Source of the DNA: Paraburkholderia phenazinium
GTDB taxonomy: Bacteria; Pseudomonadota; Gammaproteobacteria; Burkholderiales; Burkholderiaceae
Reading direction: 5' to 3'
Assembly (NCBI RefSeq): GCF_900142845.1
Contig: NZ_FSRU01000002.1
Location: 3,596,001-3,660,000, forward strand
DNA: 64,000 nucleotides
A program made the position numbers and the translations under genes. A model generated the notes under the pieces. That model was given only the letters and a program-made list of their open reading frames with translations. It did no database searches and was not told where the DNA came from. Of the stretch, positions 8,032 to 16,540 are shown piece by piece. Within the stretch, counting starts at the first letter, position 1. Each line of letters starts with the position of its first letter.

Positions 8032-9318
8032 TCAAACCGGCGAGTGCATCGTCTCCGGCTCGTTGCGTCCGTCCGGCCTGGTCGGCAAGGGCTCGATCTT
8101 GCCCACAATCACGAGATAGCTGAACGCCCCCAGAAAGCAGAATCCGCCCGCGACGATCAGCGGAATCGTGAACGAGCCCTTGGTCAGCGCGACCATCACG
8201 CCGGTGAAGGTGGTGATGACGATGCCTGCCAGGTTCGACGCGAAGTTCTGGATCCCGCTGATCGACGCGACGTGGTGCGGAGTGGGGGCGACGTCGGCGG
8301 GCAGCGACCAGATGCTCGCCGCGGCGAACGCGAGGCTGCCGTAAGCGATGCCGAAGCACGCGAGCATCAGGTACACGTCCGACGTAAAGGCCGACAGGGT
8401 AATCACCGACGACATCAGCATCCCGCCCACCATGCAGGTCTTGCGCGATGCGGTGAGGCTCCAGCCGCGCCGGTACAGCGCATCGGAGACGAACCCGCCG
8501 AGCCAGCCGCCGGGAATCGAGATCAACGCCGGAATCATCCCGAGCGTGCCGAGCGATTTGAGCGAGAAGCCGCGCGTCTGCACCAGATAGCTCGGAAACC
8601 AGGTGATGAAGAAGTAGATCACGAAGTTCAGGCAGAAGAAGCCGAGCATCATGCCCCACAGCGTGCGGTGGCGAAACAGCGACACCCAGCTCGCGTGCGG
8701 CTCGCCGGCGGGTGCCTGGCGTGGCGGCACGATATCGTCGGGGCCGGTCATGTCGCCGTGGGCGGGGCTGCGGTAGATCGCCAGCCAGCCGACAATCCAC
8801 ACCGCGCCGAGCAGGCCGGTGACAATGAACGACGCCTTCCACCCCGCGCTGCTGATGATCAACGCAACGACCGGAATCGACAGCGCCGAGCCGACCCGCG
8901 AGCCGCTATCGAAGATGCTGGTGGCGATGGCCCGCTGCGCCGGCTTGAACCACTGCGCGACCAGTTTCGCGCACGACGGATAGGCGCCGGCCTCGCCGAT
9001 GCCGAGCATCAGACGGCAGCCGAACATCGCGCCGACGCTCGTCGTGACGGCCGTGGCGGCCGTGAACAGCGACCACCAGCCCACCGCCAGCGGCAGTGCA
9101 ATGCGGGCGCCGACCCGGTCGATAAACCAGCCGAACGGCATCTGCATGAACGCATAAGTCCAGAAAAAGCCGCTCAGGATGAGGCCCATTTCTGCCGGTC
9201 CGATACCGAGCGCCTTTTCGATCTGCGGTGCGGCGACCGCGAGATTGGCCCGGTCGACGTAGTTGACGGCAATGGCCAGAAAGCACAGAAAAATCACGAC
9301 CCAACGCATTTTTCTCAT
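8032..9318 (-). CDS. MFS transporter, anion:cation symporter (ACS) type
   Basis: 428 aa, about 12 hydrophobic helices. The N-terminus NYVDRANLAVAAP followed by LGLILSGFF-like helix 2 and WFIDRVGAR loop 2-3 is characteristic of ACS-family carriers for hexuronates, glucarate/galactarate and related organic acids. GGAGGAG lies 8 bases before the ATG and fixes the start. No catabolic gene lies beside it, so the substrate cannot be deduced from context. A second ACS carrier is at 29985-31286. Confidence 0.88.
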   Translation of the reverse strand: MRKMRWVVIFLCFLAIAVNYVDRANLAVAAPQIEKALGIGPAEMGLILSGFFWTYAFMQMPFGWFIDRVGARIALPLAVGWWSLFTAATAVTTSVGAMFGCRLMLGIGEAGAYPSCAKLVAQWFKPAQRAIATSIFDSGSRVGSALSIPVVALIISSAGWKASFIVTGLLGAVWIVGWLAIYRSPAHGDMTGPDDIVPPRQAPAGEPHASWVSLFRHRTLWGMMLGFFCLNFVIYFFITWFPSYLVQTRGFSLKSLGTLGMIPALISIPGGWLGGFVSDALYRRGWSLTASRKTCMVGGMLMSSVITLSAFTSDVYLMLACFGIAYGSLAFAAASIWSLPADVAPTPHHVASISGIQNFASNLAGIVITTFTGVMVALTKGSFTIPLIVAGGFCFLGAFSYLVIVGKIEPLPTRPDGRNEPETMHSPV

Positions 9319-9649
9319 GACAACGTCTCCTCCGTGGGCGGCATCCGGGGTGGGGATGGCGCGGTCCGCTTCGATGCCGGGCGGGTGGGGGTGGATCGGA
9401 CCTGTGCGTCGCGCTCTAGCGGCGAGACTGTTTTGTGTGCGTACTGATATCGGCCTGACCCGTTGCCGATAATAGGAGGGCGCCGCTCACCTGGTCAAGC
9501 CGGTTTGCGGATACACCAGAGGGAAGTGTCTGCGGGGAAATGCGGCTCAAATGCCACTCAAATGCCGCTCACGGCCGCAGCGCTGCTGCGCATACGGCCG
9601 TATAGGGCGGGGCGGTTCACCGGTTCATCGCCTCAGGACGGTCCGAACC
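9319..9649. other. Intergenic region, 331 bases
   Basis: Holds the upstream region of the ACS transporter on the minus strand. A short direct repeat (ctcaaatgccactca / ctcaaatgccgctca, about 9545-9572) is visible. I see no convincing promoter and no gene. Confidence 0.4.
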
Positions 9650-9970
9650 TCAGCCCGGATACTCTTCGTCGACCTTGAGTCCGGCGAGCTTGAAAATCAC
9701 CCGCAGCGTTTGCGGCTTGATATCGCGCCGCGACGCGAGCGTGGTCATCACGAAATCGAGCACTTTCGCGTATTTGAGCATCGTCAGACAGGTTTCGAGG
9801 TCGACGCTGCCGTCGCGCATCAACTCGGCGAGGCGCAGCATCTCCACGGAGATGTCACGCGCCATTTCCAGTTCGAGCTGCTGTTTTTCTGTCCACGCAG
9901 GTGTTGCCATCAGCTTGGTCAACAGTTCCTGGAATTTCTGTTCGGCGTTGCCGTTGGGTATCGTATCCAT
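9650..9970 (-). CDS. Small helical protein, unknown function
   Basis: 106 aa from the ATG giving MDTIPNGNAE, with GAGGCGGCA just before it. The sequence is almost entirely amphipathic helix (KFQELLTKLMATPAWTEKQ..., DLETCLTMLKYAKVLDFVMTT) with no signal peptide or membrane segment. It is cytosolic by appearance. I do not recognise a function. It is the only gene in the short minus-strand segment between two long intergenic spaces. Confidence 0.7.
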   Translation of the reverse strand: MDTIPNGNAEQKFQELLTKLMATPAWTEKQQLELEMARDISVEMLRLAELMRDGSVDLETCLTMLKYAKVLDFVMTTLASRRDIKPQTLRVIFKLAGLKVDEEYPG

Positions 9971-10361
9971 TGCCGCCTCAATTATTCTGAGCGCGCTTCC
10001 GGTTGAGATCGCGGCGCACTGCAGGTTACGTAACGTTCGCACCCGTGTTCCGGGTCCGACCTCCCCACACGCATGCGGTTCGCCTGAACAGGCCGGCGGC
10101 CGGCTGCGTGTCTTTGTTCTTCATGCGGCCTGCCGAGGGGCTTCGGGCCGCATGCTTCGCTTGCTGCGCGTCTCGCGTCGTGTTTTGCCTACGTTCCGCA
10201 CCCTTTTCAGAGCAGGAAGTGTTCCAGGAAAAACGCGCTTCGCGCATCGTTGGCGGCAATCAATCGGTGGGTGTGCCGCGCTTTGGGTAAACTGGCAGCA
10301 ACTTTTCTCTTTTTCCGTCGCCTGTCGCACGTTCGCCGTGCAATCGATGGCGGTCCGTACG
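9971..10361. other. Intergenic region, 391 bases, with a strong hairpin
   Basis: Separates two divergent genes. A 9-bp perfect inverted repeat (catgcggcc, 10122-10130 / ggccgcatg, 10146-10154) encloses a further ccgag/ttcgg stem, forming a stable hairpin without a T-run. No gene or consensus promoter is clear to me. Confidence 0.45.
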
Positions 10362-11192
10362 ATGTCCAGCAAAACTCACGAAATTCGCCCCAACCAATCC
10401 GTCGAACTGCTCAAGGAACTGCATATCCTGACGCGCGACGGCAAAATGAATCAGGACAGCCGCCGCAAGCTGAAGCAGGTCTATCACCTGTTCCAGTTCA
10501 TCGAGCCGCTGCTGAAAGATCTGAAAGAAACCCAGGGCGACCTGACCCTCGTCGATCACGGCGCGGGCAAGTCATACCTTGGTTTTATCCTGTATGACCT
10601 GTTTTTCAAGGAGCAACAGGATAATTCGCACATCTACGGCATCGAGACGCGCGAAGAACTGGTGACGAGTTCCGAGGCGCTGGCGGCCCGGCTCGGCTTC
10701 AAGGGGATGTCGTTTCTGAATCTGTCGGTGGCGGAGTCGATTGGCTCGGAGCGCCTGCCGGCCACGATCGATATCGTCACGGCGCTGCACGCATGCAATA
10801 CCGCGACGGACGACGCGATTCGCTTCGCCTTGCAGAAACACGCGAAGTACATCGTGGTGGTGCCCTGCTGTCAGGCCGAAGTCGCCGGCGTGCTGCGTCA
10901 GAACAAGGGCAAGTCGCTCGGCAACGCGCTGACGGAAATCTGGCGCCATCCCCTGCACACGCGGGAATTCGGCAGCCAGATCACCAACGTGCTGCGCTGT
11001 CTGCAGCTCGAGGCGCATGGCTATCAGGTGAGCGTGACCGAACTGGTGGGCTGGGAGCATTCGATGAAGAACGAACTCATCATTGCCCAGTACAAGGACT
11101 TGCCGCGCCGCCGCCCGTCGGAGCGGCTCAATGAGGTGATGGAGACGCTCGGGCTGGCGGAGCTGCGCGAGCGGTTTTTCGTCGAGGCTTGA
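10362..11192 (+). CDS. SAM-dependent methyltransferase, METTL25/RRNAD-like (methyltransferase_32) type
   Basis: 276 aa from the ATG giving MSSKTHEIRP; an ATG five codons upstream is possible and neither has a good ribosome site. The N-terminal ~55 residues are helical. Motif I is LVDHGAGKSYLGFILYDL (~61-78), followed by IYGIETR (acidic end of strand 2), TALHACNTATDDAIRFAL (~143-160) and IVVVPCCQAEV (~167-177). The HGAGKxYL, LHAC and PCC features are those of the methyltransferase_32 group, which includes eukaryotic METTL25/RRNAD proteins. Target is unknown. The gene stands alone. Confidence 0.75.
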   Translation: MSSKTHEIRPNQSVELLKELHILTRDGKMNQDSRRKLKQVYHLFQFIEPLLKDLKETQGDLTLVDHGAGKSYLGFILYDLFFKEQQDNSHIYGIETREELVTSSEALAARLGFKGMSFLNLSVAESIGSERLPATIDIVTALHACNTATDDAIRFALQKHAKYIVVVPCCQAEVAGVLRQNKGKSLGNALTEIWRHPLHTREFGSQITNVLRCLQLEAHGYQVSVTELVGWEHSMKNELIIAQYKDLPRRRPSERLNEVMETLGLAELRERFFVEA

Positions 11193-11324
11193 GGCGGCCT
11201 GACGAAGACTGAGGACGGTTGGGGGGGCCTTAGGGGGCCTGACGAAGCCTCAGGAGGCCTGAAGATATTCGAGGCGGCAAGGCGAGGTGAGGTGGACCCT
11301 GTTCGCCGCCTGGAACGCGGCCGC

Positions 11325-11891
11325 TTACTCGTCGGCGGGCTCGTTCATCCACTTTTCCCAGCCGGCCAGTCCCAACCGCCTCAGCGTTTCCTGATTGCGT
11401 TCGTAGATGTCCGCGGCGTCGGGAAACGCCTCTACCGCGCGCTCGATGCTCGCCTCCCGCAGCAGGTGCAGGATCGGATACGGGGCCCGGTTCGTGTAGT
11501 TCTCGATATCGTCCGCCTCGCTGCCTTCGAACTGGTATTGCGGATGAAAACTCGCGATCTGCAGTTCGCCTTCGAGGCGCAATTGCCTGAGCATCCGCTC
11601 CGCAAAAAACAGACAGTCGTTGTATTCGATGAAGTCGGCGAGTGCGTGCGGGAGAATCAGCAGCGTGGTATCCACTTCGGCTGGATCGGCCTGCGCGAGC
11701 GCTTGCAACTCGGCTTCGAGATCCATCAGGACGCCTTCCAGATCGGTTGCTTCGCTGATCGCGTAGTGGATCTGGTTCTTCACGTGCACGGCCTTGGCGA
11801 ACGGACACAGGTTCAGGCCGATGACCGCGCGGGTCAGCCAGTGGCGAGTCGCGGCAAGGATGGTGGCGGGGGAGTCGGTGGACGGCGGCAT
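11325..11891 (-). CDS. DUF1415 family protein
   Basis: 188 aa, near the usual family length. It begins ILAATRHWLTRAVIGLNLCPFAK (~11-33), the conserved start of DUF1415 proteins including the NLCPFAK motif, and continues with LLILPHALADFIEYNDCL and FHPQYQFEG...NYTNRAPYPILHLLRE, also conserved. The protein is soluble; its function is unknown. The invariant Cys, His and Asn suggest an enzyme or ligand-binding role, but this is speculation. It is followed downstream by a GC-rich space with an imperfect direct repeat. Confidence 0.85.
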   Translation of the reverse strand: MPPSTDSPATILAATRHWLTRAVIGLNLCPFAKAVHVKNQIHYAISEATDLEGVLMDLEAELQALAQADPAEVDTTLLILPHALADFIEYNDCLFFAERMLRQLRLEGELQIASFHPQYQFEGSEADDIENYTNRAPYPILHLLREASIERAVEAFPDAADIYERNQETLRRLGLAGWEKWMNEPADE

Positions 11892-11964
11892 GGTGGGGCA
11901 ACGTGCTTGAAAACGCCATTTTACCGGCGCCGCTCATTGCAACCCGCCGCCCCGGGTTGACGAG

Positions 11965-12609
11965 CTAGTTCGCGCCCGCTGTCTTCGAACAGGCCGCGGC
12001 GATCAACTGCGCCGCCACGCGCGGCGCGGCCAGAATCGGCCCGCAGCCCGGTCCATAGGTCTGGCTCGCGGCATACACGCCTTCGATCAGCAGCCCGAGC
12101 CCGTTGGCCAGCGCCACGGGGTCGTCGGCGCCGGCTTCGGTGGCCAGCGCGGTGATGCGCGCCATCAGACGCGCCTTGTTGCCGGCGACAAAGCGCCGTG
12201 CGGCATGGGAGGCGTCCGGAAATTCGACGGCGACGTTCACAAACGGGCACCCGCGATAGCCTTCGTTCGACGCCCGCACGGCCAGGTCGTCGAAGTACTG
12301 CACAAGCTGTCTGGCCGGCTCGCCCGGATGCTTCGCGACGCTCGCTTCGACATAGCCGAAAAACTGCGTGTCCTTGCGCTCCAGGTAAGCGAGCACCAGG
12401 TCGTCCTTCGACGAAAACTGGCGGTACAGGCTCATCTTGTTGACGCCGGCCCGCTCGACCACCGCATCGACACCCACCGCCCGCACCCCTTCCTCATAAA
12501 ACAGCTCGCCCGCGGCCTGCAGCAGATGCTCCTGCGCCTGCGGCCCGGCGGTCTGGGTGCGGGCACGGCGGGTTGCCCTGGCCGGCGTAGCGGTTTCACG
12601 CTCTGACAT
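11965..12609 (-). CDS. TetR/AcrR-family transcriptional regulator
   Basis: 214 aa. The N-terminal 25 residues are basic. A TetR-type helix-turn-helix follows: LLQAAGELFYEEGVRAVGVDAVVERAGVNKMSLYRQF (about 29-65), with the typical Y-R-x-F recognition helix. The remaining ~140 residues form the variable ligand/dimer domain, and include GCPFVNVAVEF, often seen in repressors of xenobiotic or lipophilic signal response. It is divergent from the MFS gene at 12768, and a palindrome sits in that gene's promoter, so it most likely represses the transporter and releases on binding a small substrate. Confidence 0.9.
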   Translation of the reverse strand: MSERETATPARATRRARTQTAGPQAQEHLLQAAGELFYEEGVRAVGVDAVVERAGVNKMSLYRQFSSKDDLVLAYLERKDTQFFGYVEASVAKHPGEPARQLVQYFDDLAVRASNEGYRGCPFVNVAVEFPDASHAARRFVAGNKARLMARITALATEAGADDPVALANGLGLLIEGVYAASQTYGPGCGPILAAPRVAAQLIAAACSKTAGAN

Positions 12610-12637
12610 GGTGGTCGCACACTGGGTTGTTGATGCC

Positions 12638-12666
12638 TTGACATGTTACCGAGCGGTAACTAAGAT
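12638..12666 (+). promoter_or_regulatory. Promoter for the MFS gene with TetR operator in its spacer
   Basis: TTGACA (12638-12643), a 17-base spacer and TAAGAT (12661-12666) form a near-consensus sigma70 promoter. The spacer is filled by gttaccgagcggtaac (12645-12660), an inverted repeat of 7+7 around two bases. A dimer bound there would block RNA polymerase. The TetR start lies 29 bases upstream, so the site may also control the regulator. Confidence 0.8.
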
Positions 12667-12676
12667 CGCAACACCA

Positions 12677-12696
12677 TTGTGACTGATCTGTCACAA
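12677..12696. promoter_or_regulatory. Second inverted repeat, possible operator
   Basis: ttgtgac-6-gtcacaa, a perfect 7-bp inverted repeat just downstream of the -10 box. Its half-sites resemble CRP ones, but the 8-base gap between TGTGA and TCACA is two too long for a CRP site. Confidence 0.4.
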
Positions 12697-12767
12697 GTCC
12701 TTTACGAAAGCAGTAACAATAGGCGAGGCAGCGGCGTCAGGAAGACGGCGCGCCAACTGGAGATCCG

Positions 12768-14051
12768 ATGAACTGGGCAGCGAGAATGATTGGTGGGCGC
12801 TTCCACTACGGTTGGCTGACCGTGGCGGTGGTGTTTCTGGTGTTGCTGGCCGCGGCGGGCACGCGCGCGACGCCCAGCGTGATGATGGTGCCGCTCGAGC
12901 ATCAGTTCGGCTGGAGCCGGGCGACGATCTCGCTTGCGATTTCGGTGAATATCGCGCTGTACGGCTTGATGGGACCGTTCGCGGCGGCGGCGATGCAGCG
13001 CTTCGGCGTACGCCCGACGGTGCTGATCGCGCTCGCGACGATGGCGGCCGGCGTGGCGCTGTCGTCGCTGATGACGCATCCGTGGCAGATGATCCTGATC
13101 TGGGGCGTGATGGTCGGCGGTTCGACGGGTGTCGCGGCGCTGTCGCTGTCGGCGACGGTCGTGAACCGCTGGTTCACCACGCATCGCGGGTTGGTAATGG
13201 GTATCCTCACAGCCAGTTCGGCGACCGGTCAGCTGGTGTTCCTGCCCCTGCTCGCGGCGATTGCCGAGCATCACGGCTGGCGTCCGGTGGTCTGGGTGGT
13301 CGCCGGCGCGGCGGCGATCGTGTTGCCGCTGGTCGCGTTCCTGCTGCCCGAGCGCCCCGCCGACCTGACGCTGCGCCCGTTCGGCGAACCGGCCGACGCG
13401 CCGCTCAACACCCAGGTCACGAAACAGAACCCGCTGGCAATCGCCTTCGGCACGCTGGGAATGGCTAGCAAGACGCGCGATTTCTGGCTGCTGTTTTTCA
13501 GCTTCTTCATTTGCGGCGCGAGCACGAACGGCTATGTCGGCACGCATCTGATCGCGATGTGCAGCGACCACGGCTTGACCGAAGTGCAGGGCGCGTCGCT
13601 GCTGGCCGCCATGGGCATCTTCGATCTGTTCGGCACGACGCTGTCGGGTTGGCTGTCGGACCGCTTCAACAGCCGCGTGCTGCTGTTCTGGTACTACGGT
13701 CTGCGCGGCCTCTCGCTCATGTATCTGCCGCACGCGTTCGGCATCGACTTCTTCGGCCTGCCGATCTTCGCGGTGTTCTACGGTCTCGACTGGATCGCCA
13801 CCGTCCCGCCTACCGTGCGTCTTGCGACCGATGTCTACGGCAAGGAAGCGGCGCCGGTCGTGTTCGGCTGGGTGGTGGCGGGACACCAGCTCGGCGCGGC
13901 CTTCGCGGCGCTCGGCGCCGGCATGCTGCGCGCGAGCCTCGGTACTTACACGGTGGCGTCGATGATCTCGGGCGGTCTGTGCCTCGTCGCATCGGTGATC
14001 GTGCTGCGTATCAACCGCGGCGAGCGTCCGGTTGTACCGCAGCCGGTGTAG
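12768..14051 (+). CDS. MFS transporter, monocarboxylate/OFA-like
   Basis: 427 aa with about 12 hydrophobic helices. The start FHYGWLTVAVVFLVLLAAAG and VPLEHQFGWSRATISLAISVN is typical of MFS carriers related to oxalate/formate and monocarboxylate transporters. A charged central loop (RPADLTLRPFGEPADAPLN, ~195-215) separates the two halves. Start: ATG after CTGGAGATCCG. It is the likely target of the divergent TetR gene, so expression is presumably induced by its substrate or a related compound. Direction and substrate are not determinable from sequence. Confidence 0.85.
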   Translation: MNWAARMIGGRFHYGWLTVAVVFLVLLAAAGTRATPSVMMVPLEHQFGWSRATISLAISVNIALYGLMGPFAAAAMQRFGVRPTVLIALATMAAGVALSSLMTHPWQMILIWGVMVGGSTGVAALSLSATVVNRWFTTHRGLVMGILTASSATGQLVFLPLLAAIAEHHGWRPVVWVVAGAAAIVLPLVAFLLPERPADLTLRPFGEPADAPLNTQVTKQNPLAIAFGTLGMASKTRDFWLLFFSFFICGASTNGYVGTHLIAMCSDHGLTEVQGASLLAAMGIFDLFGTTLSGWLSDRFNSRVLLFWYYGLRGLSLMYLPHAFGIDFFGLPIFAVFYGLDWIATVPPTVRLATDVYGKEAAPVVFGWVVAGHQLGAAFAALGAGMLRASLGTYTVASMISGGLCLVASVIVLRINRGERPVVPQPV

Positions 14052-14058
14052 GACGCGT

Positions 14059-14108
14059 GTAGGGCGCTAGGGGGCCGCCGGGCATTGGCGGCTCGGCTCG
14101 CGCCCTAC
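14059..14108 (+). terminator. Two-tier hairpin after the MFS gene (possible terminator)
   Basis: Outer arms gtagggcgc / gcgccctac pair over 9 bp, and an inner stem gccgcc / ggcggc lies within. It starts 8 bases after the stop codon. There is no T-run, so it may be a Rho-dependent or RNA-stabilising structure. Confidence 0.45.
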
Positions 14109-14224
14109 GCAGCGCTCGAATGCGCTTTATCAGTCCGTTCTGAAGCACGCGTCGGAAAGGCCGGTTATGCTATGTGGCCCCGGGCAGCCGCCCGTCGATC
14201 ATGAATTTCGACTGAGAGAAACGC

Positions 14225-14818
14225 ATGGCCAACAAACCCGCCCCAACCGCAGTTCCCATTCATGAACTGATTGCAGGCCGCTGGAGCCCGCGCGCGTATT
14301 CGAGCGAGCCGGTCAGCCGCGAGCATCTGCATGCGGTTCTTGAAGCGGCCCGCTGGGCGCCTTCGTCGTACAACTCGCAGCCGTGGCGTTTCGTCGTGTT
14401 CGATCGCAGCACCGACGAAGTCTCGTTCAAGCGCGCCTTCGCCACCCTGGTGCCGTTCAACCAGGGCTGGAATGCACCGGCGCCGGTGCTGATCGCCGTC
14501 ACCACGCACACGCTGACCAGCAAAGGTGAAGTGAACCGCTGTGCCGCCTACGATGCAGGTGCGGCGGCGATGTCGCTGGTGCTGCAAGCCCACGCGCTGG
14601 GCCTCGCGGCCCACCAGATGAGCGGCTTCGACGTCCCGGCATTCCGCAAGGCGTTTGCGATCCCCGACGATGTCGAAGTGATCGCGATGATTTCGCTTGG
14701 CCATTTCGGCGAAGTCGAGAAGCTCGACCCGGTGCTGCGCGAGCGCGAGAAGTCGGTGCGAACGCGCTTCCCGCTGGGCGAGATCGCTTATAACGGCGTG
14801 TGGAAGAAGGCATTCTGA
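14225..14818 (+). CDS. Nitroreductase-family FMN oxidoreductase
   Basis: 197 aa. The N-terminus has IAGRWSPRAYSSEPVS (~14-29), then AARWAPSSYNSQPWRFVV (~42-59), which form the FMN phosphate and isoalloxazine contacts of the nitroreductase fold. Near the end, GEVEKLDP and R-x-R-F are usual. The enzyme should use NAD(P)H to reduce nitro groups, quinones or similar; the native substrate is unknown. It is preceded by a purine-rich GAGAGAAACGC before the ATG and followed by a strong terminator, so it is a single-gene unit. Confidence 0.85.
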   Translation: MANKPAPTAVPIHELIAGRWSPRAYSSEPVSREHLHAVLEAARWAPSSYNSQPWRFVVFDRSTDEVSFKRAFATLVPFNQGWNAPAPVLIAVTTHTLTSKGEVNRCAAYDAGAAAMSLVLQAHALGLAAHQMSGFDVPAFRKAFAIPDDVEVIAMISLGHFGEVEKLDPVLREREKSVRTRFPLGEIAYNGVWKKAF

Positions 14819-14876
14819 GAGGTTGGCCGGCATGGCCCCGCTAAGCCGGTTTTAACGGCGTAGCCGGTCAGATGAG

Positions 14877-14909
14877 AAACGCGTGGTCCATCGGGCCGCG
14901 CGTTTTTTT
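14877..14909 (+). terminator. Rho-independent terminator of the nitroreductase gene
   Basis: A 13-bp stem (aaacgcgtggtcc / gggccgcgcgttt, two G-T pairs) with a 3-base loop and a run of seven T residues. Confidence 0.85.
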
Positions 14910-14911
14910 AT

Positions 14912-16384
14912 TTACTCGTCATCCGCCAGCGCGGATAACGGAGTGGCGACGCTCTCGAGCGATTTGCGCTCCGCATCGACGCCCCAGATCGCGGCTACCA
15001 CCGCCGCGCCAACCATCAGCGCCGAGCCGACCAGATAGCCCGTAAAGACCGCGCTGCGCTGATGCGTATCGATCAGTCGTCCGAAGAATGCCGGCCCGGC
15101 AATGCCGCCGAGCGCGGTGCCGAACGCGTAGAACACCGCAATCGCCAGGGCGCGGATCTCTAGGGGGAACGATTCGCTCACCGTCAGATAGGCGGAACTG
15201 GCCGCTGCCGACGCGAAGAAGAAAATCACCATCCACGCGATGGTTTGCGTGGTGACGGTGAGCAGATTCTGTTCGAACAGGTAGCCGCTGATGGTGAGCA
15301 AAATGCCGGACAGCGCGTACGTGGTCGCGATCATCGCGCGGCGGCCGATCACGTCGAAGAGGCGTCCCAATACCAGCGGTCCGAGAAAATTGCCGAGTGC
15401 GAACGGCAGCAAATACCAGCCAATATGATCGCCCGGCACATGATAAAAATCCGTCAGCACCAGCGCGTAGGTGAAGAAGATCGCGTTGTAGAAGAACGCC
15501 TGCGCGGTCATCATCGACAGACCGACCAGCGCGCGACGCCGATGCAGCGTGAAGATCGCGTGGAGCACTTCGCCGGGCGGCGTGTGGTCGCGCGTGCGCA
15601 AGCGCAGACGGTGGAGGGGCTCATCCGCTAACCGATTCCCCGCCCGGCGAAAGCGCGTTTCGATCTGCTCGACGATCGTCGTGGCTTCGCGCGCCTCGTT
15701 GTGCGTGAGCAGCCAGCGCGGGCTTTCGGGCACCCAGGCGCGCATTGGCAGGATGGCGAGCGCCAGTACCGCGCCGATAAAGAAGCACGCGCGCCAGCCC
15801 CAGTCGGCGGGCAGCAGGTGCGGGTCGAGCAGCACCAGCGAACCGGCCGCGCCAATTGCAGCGCCCACCCAGAAGGTCCCGTTGATGCCGAGGTCGGTCC
15901 AGCCGCGCACGCGCGCCGGCGTGAATTCCTGGATCGTCGAGTTGATCGCCGTATACTCGCCGCCAATACCCGCCCCCGTGAGGAAGCGAAACAGCAGGAA
16001 GCTCGCCAGATTCCACGATAGCGCCGTGGCTGCGGTGGCGGCCAGATAGAGCGTCAGCGTGATGAAGAACAGCTTGCGGCGGCCGAGGCGATCGGTGAGC
16101 CAGCCGAAGCCGAGCGCGCCGAGCACGGCGCCGGCGATATAGGCGCTGCCGGTCAGGCCGACGTCGCTATTGGTAAAGTGCAGCGTCGGGCTGGCCTTCA
16201 GGGCGCTCGCCACCGCACCGGCCAGCGTGACCTCCAGGCCGTCGAGCAGCCACGTCACCCCGAGGGCGACTACGATCAGCGAATGAAACTGGCCCCACGG
16301 CAAGCGGTCGAGCCGCGAGGGCAGATCGGTTTCGATCACGGTGCTGCGTTTTTCCTGCATCGTTGCGATGGGCGGCTCGCTCAT
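14912..16384 (-). CDS. MFS transporter, metabolite:proton symporter type
   Basis: 490 aa, 12 predicted helices. Helix 1 region WGQFHSLIVVALGVTWLLDGLEVTLAG has the conserved Asp, and GWLTDRLGRRKLF is the loop 2-3 motif. GIGGEYTAINSTIQEFTPARVRGW and VPESPRWLL are sugar-porter/aromatic-acid-symporter features. The start at the second in-frame ATG (16384) is set by GAGGAG, which overlaps the earlier ATG at 16402 and so argues against it. It is divergent from the Hsp70-like gene. Substrate cannot be inferred from neighbours. Confidence 0.85.
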   Translation of the reverse strand: MSEPPIATMQEKRSTVIETDLPSRLDRLPWGQFHSLIVVALGVTWLLDGLEVTLAGAVASALKASPTLHFTNSDVGLTGSAYIAGAVLGALGFGWLTDRLGRRKLFFITLTLYLAATAATALSWNLASFLLFRFLTGAGIGGEYTAINSTIQEFTPARVRGWTDLGINGTFWVGAAIGAAGSLVLLDPHLLPADWGWRACFFIGAVLALAILPMRAWVPESPRWLLTHNEAREATTIVEQIETRFRRAGNRLADEPLHRLRLRTRDHTPPGEVLHAIFTLHRRRALVGLSMMTAQAFFYNAIFFTYALVLTDFYHVPGDHIGWYLLPFALGNFLGPLVLGRLFDVIGRRAMIATTYALSGILLTISGYLFEQNLLTVTTQTIAWMVIFFFASAAASSAYLTVSESFPLEIRALAIAVFYAFGTALGGIAGPAFFGRLIDTHQRSAVFTGYLVGSALMVGAAVVAAIWGVDAERKSLESVATPLSALADDE

Positions 16385-16540
16385 TGCGACAAGTCTCCTC
16401 ATGGCGGGAAATTTGAATGGCGTATCCTGTGGAAATGAGCAATTTCCGTTCCCCCGACTTAGTTGATGCTCGCCGCGCTTTCGTGATACAAAGCCCGTCC
16501 CCTTTCTGTCCGCGCCAGCCGTGAGCGGCGATTTCCTGCC

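Noticed and set aside
7963..9447. 494-codon open frame opposite the ACS transporter
   Set aside because: Charged repetitive text typical of an antisense shadow of membrane helices.
12677..12696. CRP site
   Set aside because: TGTGA and TCACA are separated by 8, not 6, bases.
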